Shown here one piece after another: positions 8,501 to 14,814 of a stretch of DNA of 17,635 bases. The first letter of the stretch is position 1. Each line of letters starts with the position of its first letter. Position numbers and translations under genes: made by a program. The notes beneath the pieces were generated by a model. The model worked only from the letters and a program-made list of their open reading frames with translations. It was not told the DNA's origin and did no database searches. The DNA comes from Bacteroidales bacterium (GTDB lineage: Bacteria > Bacteroidota > Bacteroidia > Bacteroidales > UBA10428). The DNA lies in the NCBI GenBank assembly GCA_030626465.1, contig DAOUOU010000037.1, forward strand, positions 1 to 17,635. The letters are read 5' to 3'.

Positions 8501-9673
8501 TTATTTAATCAATCTCCTATTATTATGAATCACATCATTAACTGCATTTTTGAGTATTTCTGTGCAATCATAAATCATTGACAGGTAATCCGGAAAAGGA
8601 AGGATTTCAACCTTTAAAAGCTTCATATCAGTAAGTTCCAATGCCTCCAGTTCACCAAAAGCCCTGGCAGTCAGGTGCTCAAAAACCAAGGTTGCTGCAA
8701 CAGGTTCTTTTTTTAGTGAACGTCTTGGTGCAGTATATAAAAATTCAAGCTCTCCGTGAATAGAAGCTGTTTTAAATTGTTTAGTCTCAATTACTTTGCA
8801 GGATATTACCTTATACCTGGGAACCTTAATATCATTCCCCAGACTGTCTTTTCGTACATTTCCTCTTCTGTCAAGAGAATATTTATAACCATCCTCTACT
8901 TCTTTTCTTCTGATATACTCCCGACGTGAAAATTCATCAGGTGTAACATGAATGTTATGAAGCTCAACCCTGATAAAATAATCATATTGTATGTCACGAT
9001 CCAAATCACGAAAATAATACTCTACCCAGGTACTATTTAATCCGGAAGTGTTGATGTTAAGAATATTGTCGTAAAAATCATCGGGTAATTGTACTCGGGA
9101 TTTATTGACAAGCTCAACCAGGACATGGCTCATTCCAAAGTACTGAGCATCACTGATTAACTGATTCAGCTCCGGATAATCATTTGTCCGATATGCTTCT
9201 GTTTTCCTAAAGTCAAAATACGCTTGTCTGTAGCCCTCTTTGGTATGCAAATTCATGTTTGATAATCCCTTTTTATAATAATATGTTGCTGCATTGGTTT
9301 TTGCTTCAATAATATCATCAGTATAATCAATGTACTCATAAATCACCTTTTTATTTCCGATGATCAGTGGTGATACTTTTTGAATTTTATTCTGACGGGT
9401 ATTTAATGAGTTGTATCGTCGATATATTTCCTCCCAGTTCTCTGGTTTGCCTTCCACTTTCAGAAATTTTATTCTTTCATGGTCATCCTGATTAGCAAGA
9501 TTATAAGCTTTATCCAATAAAGATTTATCCTTATTATCTGCTTTGCCCTTAAGGATCATTTTTATGCTCCTGTCAATTGCTGCATCGTAATTACCTTGCT
9601 GAAGTAATTTTTCCGGTGATTTGCATGTTGTTATGAAGAACAGCATGAAAATCATAATTTTATATAATTTCAT
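8501..9673 (-). CDS. Lipoprotein-like hypothetical with TPR-like N-terminus
   Basis: I do not recognise a named family. From the ATG at 9673 the protein has 390 residues and begins with a short basic-hydrophobic segment (MKLYKIMIFMLFFITTC). This could be a lipoprotein signal with Cys17 as the lipidated residue, although ITTC is a weak lipobox. The open frame continues 21 codons upstream to 9736, but those codons overlap the terminator of the upstream gene, so I chose the internal ATG. KLLQQGNYDAAIDRSIKMI (about 23-41) looks like the first helix pair of a tetratricopeptide repeat. The remainder is charged, with many aromatic residues and no enzyme motif. It follows the tonB-family gene on the same strand but behind a strong terminator, so it probably has its own promoter. 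A cell-envelope role is only an inference. Confidence 0.75.
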   Translation of the reverse strand: MKLYKIMIFMLFFITTCKSPEKLLQQGNYDAAIDRSIKMILKGKADNKDKSLLDKAYNLANQDDHERIKFLKVEGKPENWEEIYRRYNSLNTRQNKIQKVSPLIIGNKKVIYEYIDYTDDIIEAKTNAATYYYKKGLSNMNLHTKEGYRQAYFDFRKTEAYRTNDYPELNQLISDAQYFGMSHVLVELVNKSRVQLPDDFYDNILNINTSGLNSTWVEYYFRDLDRDIQYDYFIRVELHNIHVTPDEFSRREYIRRKEVEDGYKYSLDRRGNVRKDSLGNDIKVPRYKVISCKVIETKQFKTASIHGELEFLYTAPRRSLKKEPVAATLVFEHLTARAFGELEALELTDMKLLKVEILPFPDYLSMIYDCTEILKNAVNDVIHNNRRLIK

Positions 9674-9691
9674 TTTAATAGTATTTGTACC

Positions 9692-9720
9692 TAAAAATAA
9701 ATAAAAAAACCCTGGAACAA
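9692..9720 (-). promoter_or_regulatory. Putative promoter of the lipoprotein gene, overlapping a terminator
   Basis: On the minus strand, TTTG in the terminator loop region, an 18-base spacer and TATTTTTA (9699-9692) approximate the Bacteroidota promoter, with A instead of the final G of TAnnTTTG. It lies about 18 bases before the ATG at 9673. The -33-like box sits inside the terminator hairpin of the gene upstream. Pattern match only. Confidence 0.3.
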
Positions 9721-9731
9721 ATCCAGGGTTT
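9703..9731 (-). terminator. Rho-independent terminator after the tonB-family gene
   Basis: A 10-bp perfect stem, AAACCCTGGA (9707-9716) and TCCAGGGTTT (9722-9731), surrounds a 5-base loop. On the minus strand it is followed by T down to 9703, about 20 bases after the stop codon of the TonB-like gene. It separates that gene from the lipoprotein-like gene downstream. Confidence 0.88.
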
Positions 9732-9751
9732 AACAATATTGATTCATAAGC

Positions 9752-10429
9752 TTATTGCAACACAAAAACAATCGGGAATGTAAACTGTACTTTCACCGGA
9801 CGTCCGCGTTGTTTTCCAGGAGTCCATTTTGGCGAACTCTGAACAACACGTTTGGCTTCTTTATCCAAAGCCGGATCAACACCACGAACAACAACCACAT
9901 CAACTACTTCTCCTCTGGCATTTACAGCAAATTGAACAAAAACTCGTCCACTAATTCCATTTTCAGCAGCAATAGGAGGATAATTTAAATATTTCTGAAT
10001 ATACGTTCTGAATTTCTCCTTGCCACCGCCCATAAATTGTGGCATATCTTCAACGATAAAAAAAATCTCTTCTTCGGCTTCTTCCTCGTCTTCAAAAGGA
10101 ACAAAGTTAATCGCCATATCTTCATCAGCATCCATACTTTCAAAATCAATCTCCTCGATATCTACATCATCTTCCACAATATTAATTATTTCAATTACTT
10201 GTGGCGGAGGTGGAGGTGGAGGTGGTCGCTCCGGTTGCTGTCGCGTAATGGGTATGATTTCTTCATCAATTTCTCCTCCCTGCATACCCCTAAGAAGGTT
10301 ATTGTCCTTAGGTCTAGATGTCCATTCAAAGAAGAGCAACAATATAGCTAATGCCGTTACTAATCCTATTTCAAAAAACAAACCGGTTTTGTTTTCAAGA
10401 TTTGCTTTATTACTTTTCTTGACTTCCAT
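9752..10429 (-). CDS. TonB-family energy-transducing protein
   Basis: This periplasm-spanning protein would couple the inner-membrane proton-motive complex (ExbB/ExbD) to outer-membrane TonB-dependent transporters. The 225 residues show a short basic cytoplasmic N-terminus and one membrane helix (about 16-35, TGLFFEIGLVTALAILLLFF). A proline-rich linker with eight consecutive Pro (69-76) and a strongly acidic segment (85-128) follow. The TonB C-terminal domain (about 128-225) has YPPIAAENGISGRVFVQFAV at 150-169, the usual Bacteroidota wording, and WTPGKQRGRPVKVQFTFPI near the end. In this domain the YP and GRVFVQF motifs are conserved across the phylum's many TonB paralogues. No exbB, exbD or SusC-like gene is nearby, so the partner transporter is unknown. 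It is not named tonB because paralogues are numerous. Confidence 0.93.
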   Translation of the reverse strand: MEVKKSNKANLENKTGLFFEIGLVTALAILLLFFEWTSRPKDNNLLRGMQGGEIDEEIIPITRQQPERPPPPPPPPQVIEIINIVEDDVDIEEIDFESMDADEDMAINFVPFEDEEEAEEEIFFIVEDMPQFMGGGKEKFRTYIQKYLNYPPIAAENGISGRVFVQFAVNARGEVVDVVVVRGVDPALDKEAKRVVQSSPKWTPGKQRGRPVKVQFTFPIVFVLQ

Positions 10430-10451
10430 TATAAATTGTTTTTTCGGGCAT

Positions 10452-10482
10452 TAAAAATAGCTAATTCTTTACGAAAGCCAAA
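10452..10482 (-). promoter_or_regulatory. Putative promoter of the tonB-family gene
   Basis: Read on the minus strand, TTTG (10482-10479), a 19-base spacer and TATTTTTA (10459-10452) fit the Bacteroidota -33/-7 arrangement, with one mismatch in the -7 box. It lies 22 bases before the ATG at 10429. The spacing is ideal, but this is a pattern match only. Confidence 0.42.
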
Positions 10483-10711
10483 GAAATATAAGGTAATATT
10501 TCATCTGTTTATAATTTGTTTTTCATATGGTATTCATCAGAGTTGATCAAAAATCCTGCCATTACAACAAAACTAATTCTCATCCTTATCAAATCTGTTC
10601 TATACAATTTTTCATCTTTTAACTTCTATGAGCTTAAATGGACAAAGAAGTTATAAAGTTGGTATATTTTTTTTATTTTTGGCGCCAATCCGATCAGAGT
10701 ATAATTTAATT
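10483..10711. other. AT-rich intergenic DNA with no gene seen
   Basis: I find no credible coding region here. A 7-bp inverted repeat, AACTTCT (10621-10627) and AGAAGTT (10646-10652), and a lone exact TAnnTTTG match (TATTTTTG, 10674-10681) are present. The latter points toward the tRNA but has no well-spaced TTG and lies about 225 bases before it. The repeat element begins at 10712. Confidence 0.4.
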
Positions 10712-10900
10712 ATTAATTAAAAATTAAGAACCGAAGCCCGCAGGGCGAGCTCGGCGAAGCCAACCGAGTTTACGAGAAAGGCGAAGCCAACCGAGTTTAC
10801 GAGGAAGGCGAAGCCAATTAAGAATTAAGAATTTACATTGAATGCTATTCAATTTTTTCATTTTTAATTTTTAATTTTTAATTCTTAATTCTTAATTAAT
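10712..10900. repeat. MITE/REP-like element: AT-rich inverted ends and a 27-bp tandem repeat
   Basis: The ends are an imperfect 19-bp inverted repeat: ATTAATTAAAAATTAAGAA (10712-10730) against TTCTTAATTCTTAATTAAT (10882-10900), one mismatch. Inside, a 27-bp unit starting GGCGAAGCCAACCGAG occurs at 10753-10779 and 10780-10806 with one base difference. A third partial copy is at 10807-10817. A second nested inverted repeat is perfect over 17 bp: 10816-10832 against 10881-10897. A small hairpin (ATTGAAT / ATTCAAT, 10837-10853) lies within it. The element ends four bases before the tRNA gene. It has no coding capacity. Whether it is mobile cannot be told from a single copy. Confidence 0.65.
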
Positions 10901-10904
10901 ATTT

Positions 10905-10978
10905 GGGGATTTAGCTCAGTTGGCTAGAGCATTTGGCTGGCAGCCAAAAGGTCAGGGGTTCGACTCCCCTAATCTCCA
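10905..10978 (+). tRNA. tRNA-Ala, anticodon GGC
   Basis: The 74-base sequence folds as a cloverleaf. The acceptor strand GGGGATT (10905-10911) pairs with AATCTCC (10971-10977). The D arm is GCTC/GAGC. The anticodon arm TTTGG/CCAAA encloses the loop CTGGCAG, giving anticodon GGC, which reads GCC and GCU. The T arm AGGGG/CCCCT encloses TTCGACT. The acceptor contains the G3:U70 wobble pair, the main identity element for alanyl-tRNA synthetase, and the discriminator is A73. The genome encodes CC but not the final A of CCA, so the CCA end must be completed enzymatically. It is flanked on both sides by palindromic repeat clusters. Confidence 0.96.
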
Positions 10979-11125
10979 CCTTCGCTCTACGAAGCCTTGG
11001 CGAAGTAGAGCTTCGCTCTTTTCTTCAAGGGCTTCTCCGAGCTACGGCGGACACGGTCCACTCTATATTTCATAGAAGGGCTTCGCTCGCCGAAGCGAGC
11101 TACGGTGGATTCAATCCACCAGAAA
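10979..11125. repeat. GC-rich palindrome cluster directly after the tRNA
   Basis: This stretch is clearly richer in GC than its surroundings and is full of nested inverted repeats. GCTCTAC (10984-10990) pairs with GTAGAGC (11005-11011). CTTCG (11081-11085) pairs with CGAAG (11091-11095), overlapping GCTCG/CGAGC (11085-11100). GGTGGATT (11104-11111) pairs with AATCCACC (11113-11120). Two diverged copies of one unit are visible, both beginning AAGGGCTTC (11028 and 11077) and both containing CGAGCTACGG, each ending in a hairpin. The words GGCGAAG and CGAAGC also occur in the element upstream of the tRNA. The first hairpin could act as a processing or termination signal for the tRNA transcript; it lacks a good T run. 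Confidence 0.6.
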
Positions 11126-11227
11126 GTATAAATACGTACACTTTTCAGAAGAGAATGATTTCAGTCACTATTTTCCAGATCGCATAGTGAGTGCATTTTT
11201 CCTCATATTAAATTAAGTCTTTTACCT

Positions 11228-11857
11228 GTGAGTAAATACATCCGCCAATTAATTGCACAAGGTGAAAATCAGTATCTTGATTTTAAGTATGAAATCTCAG
11301 ATGCAAAGAAGCTTGCACGTACTTTTTCTGCATTTGTCAATACGGGTGGAGGAAAATTGTTAATAGGCGTTAAGGATAACGGGGCAATAACCGGAATAAG
11401 AACTGATGAAGAGGCCTTCATGCTGGAATCAGCAGCACATATCTTTTGCAGACCAAAAGTTGATTATGTTTTAAAGAACTGGTTGATTGATGGTAAGAAT
11501 ATACTTGAAGTAACCGTTGAAGAAAGTGCATTTAAACCTCATCTTGCTCCGTGGAAAGATAATTTGTGGAGGGCGTTTGTAAGAGTGAGTGATGAAAATT
11601 TTGTTGCCAATGCTATCCAGGTAGCTGTCTGGAAAAACAGGCGAAAAGGAAAAGCAACTCTAATTAAATATAATCAAGTAGAAGAAAAATTACTTAAATA
11701 CCTGCAAATTAACCAGGAAATCACAATGAGAGATTTTTGCAGATTATGCAAAATAAGATACCCGATAGCAAAAAAAATACTTATAAATCTTGTTGCTATC
11801 AGAGTTATACATATTCATTACACTGAAAAAACCATTACGTATCGACTGATTCAGTAG
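11228..11857 (+). CDS. AlbA_2 (Schlafen-type) domain protein with C-terminal winged helix
   Basis: This is a 209-residue protein of the AlbA_2 / Schlafen-AlbA family, often annotated only as ATP-binding or putative transcriptional regulator. The AlbA_2 domain covers about residues 8-125. Visible features are LDFKYEISDAKKLARTFSAF (17-36), the glycine-rich VNTGGGKLLIGVKDNG (37-52) with the following ITGI, and the late WRAFVRVSDEN (114-124). Residues about 148-208 (EEKLLKYLQINQEITMRDFC onward) look like a winged helix-turn-helix. The start is a GTG at 11228, giving MSKYIRQLIAQGE, a typical opening for Bacteroidota relatives. Nucleic-acid binding is likely from the two domains; its target is unknown. 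It is a single gene between the tRNA repeat cluster and a gene remnant on the other strand. Whether it serves regulation or defence cannot be told. Confidence 0.85.
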   Translation: MSKYIRQLIAQGENQYLDFKYEISDAKKLARTFSAFVNTGGGKLLIGVKDNGAITGIRTDEEAFMLESAAHIFCRPKVDYVLKNWLIDGKNILEVTVEESAFKPHLAPWKDNLWRAFVRVSDENFVANAIQVAVWKNRRKGKATLIKYNQVEEKLLKYLQINQEITMRDFCRLCKIRYPIAKKILINLVAIRVIHIHYTEKTITYRLIQ

Positions 11858-11862
11858 TAACT

Positions 11863-12060
11863 TTACTTATTTACTTCAATCAGTTCTGATTTCCCTGCCA
11901 GTTTCTCGCTACCGGAGTAACTTTCGCTTTTGACCATCCCTGTTCCGGGGCTTACCCATTCTACAAATCGTATATCAACCTTTATAGGAGCTTTTGTTGT
12001 GATATTCTGGCTTATCTTATAACATACAAATGTTCCTGCCTTAGTAGCACATGAGATCGG
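11863..12060 (-). pseudogene. 3' remnant of a TapB/DUF3108-like protein gene
   Basis: An open stretch of 65 codons with no start codon ends in TAA at 11863-11865. An in-frame TAA (12061-12063) closes it upstream. The translation contains TKAGTFVCYKISQNITTKAP and later VEWVSPGTGMVKSESYSG, followed by KSELIEV. That pattern (AGTF.CY..., then EW..PG.GMVKSE.Y) is the C-terminal part of the TapB-like/DUF3108 secreted proteins of Bacteroidota, usually about 200 or more residues long. Only the last quarter remains. I see no matching upstream part in the next 220 bases, where only AT-rich DNA precedes the kinase gene. The family assignment is from remembered motif wording and is moderate. Confidence 0.6.
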
Positions 12061-12279
12061 TTAACTTCGTGGATCCTTTCAGGATTCGCTAAGTTCATGT
12101 TCGTTTCATAAGATTAATCTTTGAGTATTATTAAATTCATAAATAAAAACATATGTATATTTAAATACATTATAATAATCAATCCCAAATATTGAATAAT
12201 GTTGTTTTTAAGTCAGGACAATTTGTTGTAAATTGATAATTGTAAAAGATTTTACCTGGCTATTCAAACTATTCCAAAA
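12061..12279. other. AT-rich intergenic DNA before the kinase gene
   Basis: No gene is seen. An imperfect inverted repeat (AACTT 12063-12067 and AAGTT near 12090-12094, with GATCC/GGAT inside) sits directly at the broken end of the remnant and could mark a rearrangement junction or be chance. The remainder is AT-rich and probably contains the kinase promoter, which I could not place with confidence. Confidence 0.35.
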
Positions 12280-14226
12280 ATGCCATCAAAGAAAGATAGT
12301 GAAGATTTGAAGGACGTACAATCAAATAATGTTAGCCTTAATCCTACTGTTTCTGAATTACTTGATGTCGTATCAATCGGTATGGTCATTCTTTCCTCTG
12401 AAGCAGTAGTTGTGTATGCAAATCCCCACGCCAGAAACTTGTTTGGAATCAATAAAAACCTAATCGGATCGATGTTTGAGGATCTGTTTCTTATAGAGCC
12501 TTTAATTGATGTAAAGAAGTTATTTAAAACAATTGTATCCGGTGGTTCTTTTCAGAAACAGCAAATGCTAAGAATAAAACTTGATGAAGATGTGTCTATT
12601 TGGGGAATAGTAAGCTTATCTTCATTGAAAACTTTTTCTTCGGAAGAGGTTGTTTTATGCCAGATCAAAAATATATCTGAATTAAAAGAATTTGAAGAAA
12701 CGATCACTCGCCAGAGTCATCTATTGTTAGAGCTAATAAATAGTCTCCCCAATAATATTTTTATTAAAGATAAAGAAGGTAAGTTCCTGCTCGCTAATGT
12801 TTGGGTTTCCAGGTTGATGGGAGTAGAAAATCCTCAAGAGCTACTGGGTAAAACGGATTTTGACTTCCATCCAAAAAAATTAGCACATAAATATTATCAG
12901 GATGAACAGGAGGTTATTAATACAGGTAAGGCTAAAATAAATATCATTGAACAGGTAGTAGATAGCCACAATAACCGAACATGGTATTCAACATCAAAAT
13001 TGCCTCTTAAAAATAATCATGGCGAAATCGTTGGAATAATGGGAATTGGCCGTGATATAACAAAATGGGTAAAAGAACAAAAGACATTGCGTAAGGCCAA
13101 ATACATGGCCGAAAGAGCAGATCAGTTAAAATCAGCTTTTCTCGCAAATCTGTCACATGAAATCCGGACCCCCCTTAACGGTATTCTTGGATTCAGCCAG
13201 TTTCTGAAACAATCCCTTCCACAAAAGGATAAGAATCATAAATACATTGACTTTATTTTATCTAACGGCAAACATTTGCTTCATCTGATTAGTGATATCA
13301 TTGATATTTCGAAAATAGACTCCGGGCAATTAAACATTTATAAGAAAAATTTTGTGTTGAATGAACTAATGTCACAACTCGAATATTCGTACAAGGAGAT
13401 AATCAAACAAAAAGACCTTAATAATATTCAACTCTTTCTTGAAACTCCCTTAAATGACAAAAAAAGTACCATTTTTAGTGATGATCTGCGAATTAAACAA
13501 ATTCTGACCAACCTGTTGAATAACGCTCTTAAATTTACTCAAGGTGGTACTATTCATTTTGGATATCGCCTAGAGGGAAAATTTATCAGGTTCTTTGTTA
13601 AAGATACAGGCATTGGTATATTGCCTGATAATATAAAATCCATTTTTAAGAGGTTCCATCAGGTGGATTCCTCACTCACAAGAAAATATGAAGGTACAGG
13701 ATTAGGATTATCAATTTCTAAAGGTTTAGTAGAATTATTAGGTGGTACTATTGGGGTTATGTCGGAAGTTAATAAAGGTTCTGAATTTTACTTTATAATA
13801 CCATATAAAAAAGTTAAGTTAACAACAAAAGAATCTCCCGTACCCTCAGAAAAAAGTTTAAGCGATAAACATCTTATAGTAGTTCACGACAATAATCAAT
13901 CATATGATTTATTAGAAATAATACTATTCCAAAACAATGTTGAGGTTATGCGGGCAAGAAATCAGAATTCATTTTTTGAATTAATCTTATCTCATCCAAA
14001 AAAGATAGATTTAATTTTGCTTAATATATATGCACAATGGTTTGATGGCTGTGCATCTATTCAAAAAATAAAATCCATTGATGTCCGGGTTCCAATTCTA
14101 CTAATTGTTGATGCCGCAGATGATACTAAAATTGAAGAATGCATGGCTGCCGGAGCAAACGATTATATCGTAGAACCTATTAATCATGATCTGTTAATTG
14201 CAAAAATAAAAAAATTGATACAATGA
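12280..14226 (+). CDS. Soluble PAS-PAS hybrid histidine kinase with degenerate receiver
   Basis: This is a 648-residue cytoplasmic sensor kinase; I see no membrane segment. The domains in order are a PAS-like region (about 24-135), a second PAS (about 148-268, with NNIFIKDKEGKFLLAN at 158-173), a short coiled coil (about 265-285), HisKA (about 284-350) and HATPase (about 395-510), then a linker and a receiver-like domain (about 530-648). The H box is FLANLSHEIRTPLNG with phospho-acceptor H293. ATP-lid features are intact: NLLNNALKFT (411-420), DTGIGI (442-447) and GTGLGLSI (472-479). In the receiver the acidic pair reads H536-D537, the phospho-acceptor Asp is Asn582 (LILLNIYAQ), and the conserved Lys is Glu632 (YIVEPIN). 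It therefore cannot accept phosphate in the normal way and may be a regulatory pseudo-receiver. No response regulator is adjacent; cognate output is unknown. Confidence 0.93.
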   Translation: MPSKKDSEDLKDVQSNNVSLNPTVSELLDVVSIGMVILSSEAVVVYANPHARNLFGINKNLIGSMFEDLFLIEPLIDVKKLFKTIVSGGSFQKQQMLRIKLDEDVSIWGIVSLSSLKTFSSEEVVLCQIKNISELKEFEETITRQSHLLLELINSLPNNIFIKDKEGKFLLANVWVSRLMGVENPQELLGKTDFDFHPKKLAHKYYQDEQEVINTGKAKINIIEQVVDSHNNRTWYSTSKLPLKNNHGEIVGIMGIGRDITKWVKEQKTLRKAKYMAERADQLKSAFLANLSHEIRTPLNGILGFSQFLKQSLPQKDKNHKYIDFILSNGKHLLHLISDIIDISKIDSGQLNIYKKNFVLNELMSQLEYSYKEIIKQKDLNNIQLFLETPLNDKKSTIFSDDLRIKQILTNLLNNALKFTQGGTIHFGYRLEGKFIRFFVKDTGIGILPDNIKSIFKRFHQVDSSLTRKYEGTGLGLSISKGLVELLGGTIGVMSEVNKGSEFYFIIPYKKVKLTTKESPVPSEKSLSDKHLIVVHDNNQSYDLLEIILFQNNVEVMRARNQNSFFELILSHPKKIDLILLNIYAQWFDGCASIQKIKSIDVRVPILLIVDAADDTKIEECMAAGANDYIVEPINHDLLIAKIKKLIQ

Positions 14227-14227
14227 G

Positions 14228-14698
14228 TTAATCCAGAATTACCATCTCATCTGCAATATTCCTCTTTTCTTTAACTTTTCTACTTATCTCTTTCGGATTA
14301 CTAATTGCAACAAACGAAATTAATTTCCATGGGCCTTTTATCTTTAATATGCTCTGAATCTTCTCGCGAGTATAAAGTGGCCCGGTCATCCAGCAAGTTC
14401 CGTAACCTTCTTCTGTTGCTGCCAAAAGAAGATTTTGAATGCTTGCCCCGGAACTTTGCAGATCAGGATAATTTTTGATCTTATCCAAATCATCAGGGGA
14501 TATTTTTACACCTCTTTCCAAATCTGTTTCATACGATCGTCCTGACAAAGCTATCAACATAGGTACATCACGAAAGAAAGTAGAAAACCAGGCCGTTTGA
14601 TTTTTGAGATGTTTTGAGAGTCTTGTGGAACTTTCAGGCATTTTTGCTATTTCATTTGCAACTTCAATTGCCGAAGCAATACGGTACAAGTCAATAAT
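14228..14698 (-). pseudogene. Nitroreductase-family gene lacking its 5' part
   Basis: Nitroreductases are FMN enzymes that reduce nitro compounds, quinones or related substrates with NAD(P)H. The visible 153-157 codons match only the later two thirds: SSGASIQNLLLAATEEGYGT (79-98 counting from the TTG at 14689) is the conserved central helix, followed by CWMTGPLY. VAISNPKEISRKVKEKR near the end is the family's GYP.E...KKR region. The expected N-terminal RRSIRxF phosphate-binding motif and the APSxxNxQPW segment are absent. An in-frame TGA (14699-14701) closes the frame just upstream of the TTG, and none of the three minus frames of the 80 bases before the next gene shows those motifs. About 50-60 residues are missing, including FMN contacts, so an active enzyme is unlikely. 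It meets the kinase gene tail to tail with 1 base between stop codons. Confidence 0.75.
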
Positions 14699-14814
14699 TC
14701 ATTTTCACAAAATAGCAGATTATTAAAAGGCAAAACTTAATTCTTAACCTTCCTGTAATAATTTCATAATTATGCGTTTCTTTGAAAAAAATTTCAGAAG
14801 ATTATTTATTGAGA

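Noticed and set aside
9674..9736. Upstream extension of the lipoprotein gene by 21 codons
   Set aside because: The extension is encoded by the terminator hairpin of the upstream gene and would hide the signal sequence.
10020..10454. A 144-codon plus-strand frame rich in Gly and Ser opposite the tonB-family gene
   Set aside because: The Gly run is the complement of the poly-proline codons of the TonB linker; it is a shadow of a well supported gene.
10933..11187. An 84-codon plus-strand open frame overlapping the tRNA and the palindrome cluster
   Set aside because: It starts inside the tRNA gene and its sequence is only the translation of palindromic repeats; no protein motif is visible.
10905..11225. 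tRNA-Ala as an attachment site of an integrated element
   Set aside because: I found no second copy of the tRNA 3' end in the window and no integrase gene, so integration there is not supported.
10679..11230. CRISPR array around the repeated GGCGAAGCC units
   Set aside because: The 27-bp copies are directly adjacent without spacers, only 2.4 copies exist, and no cas gene is present.
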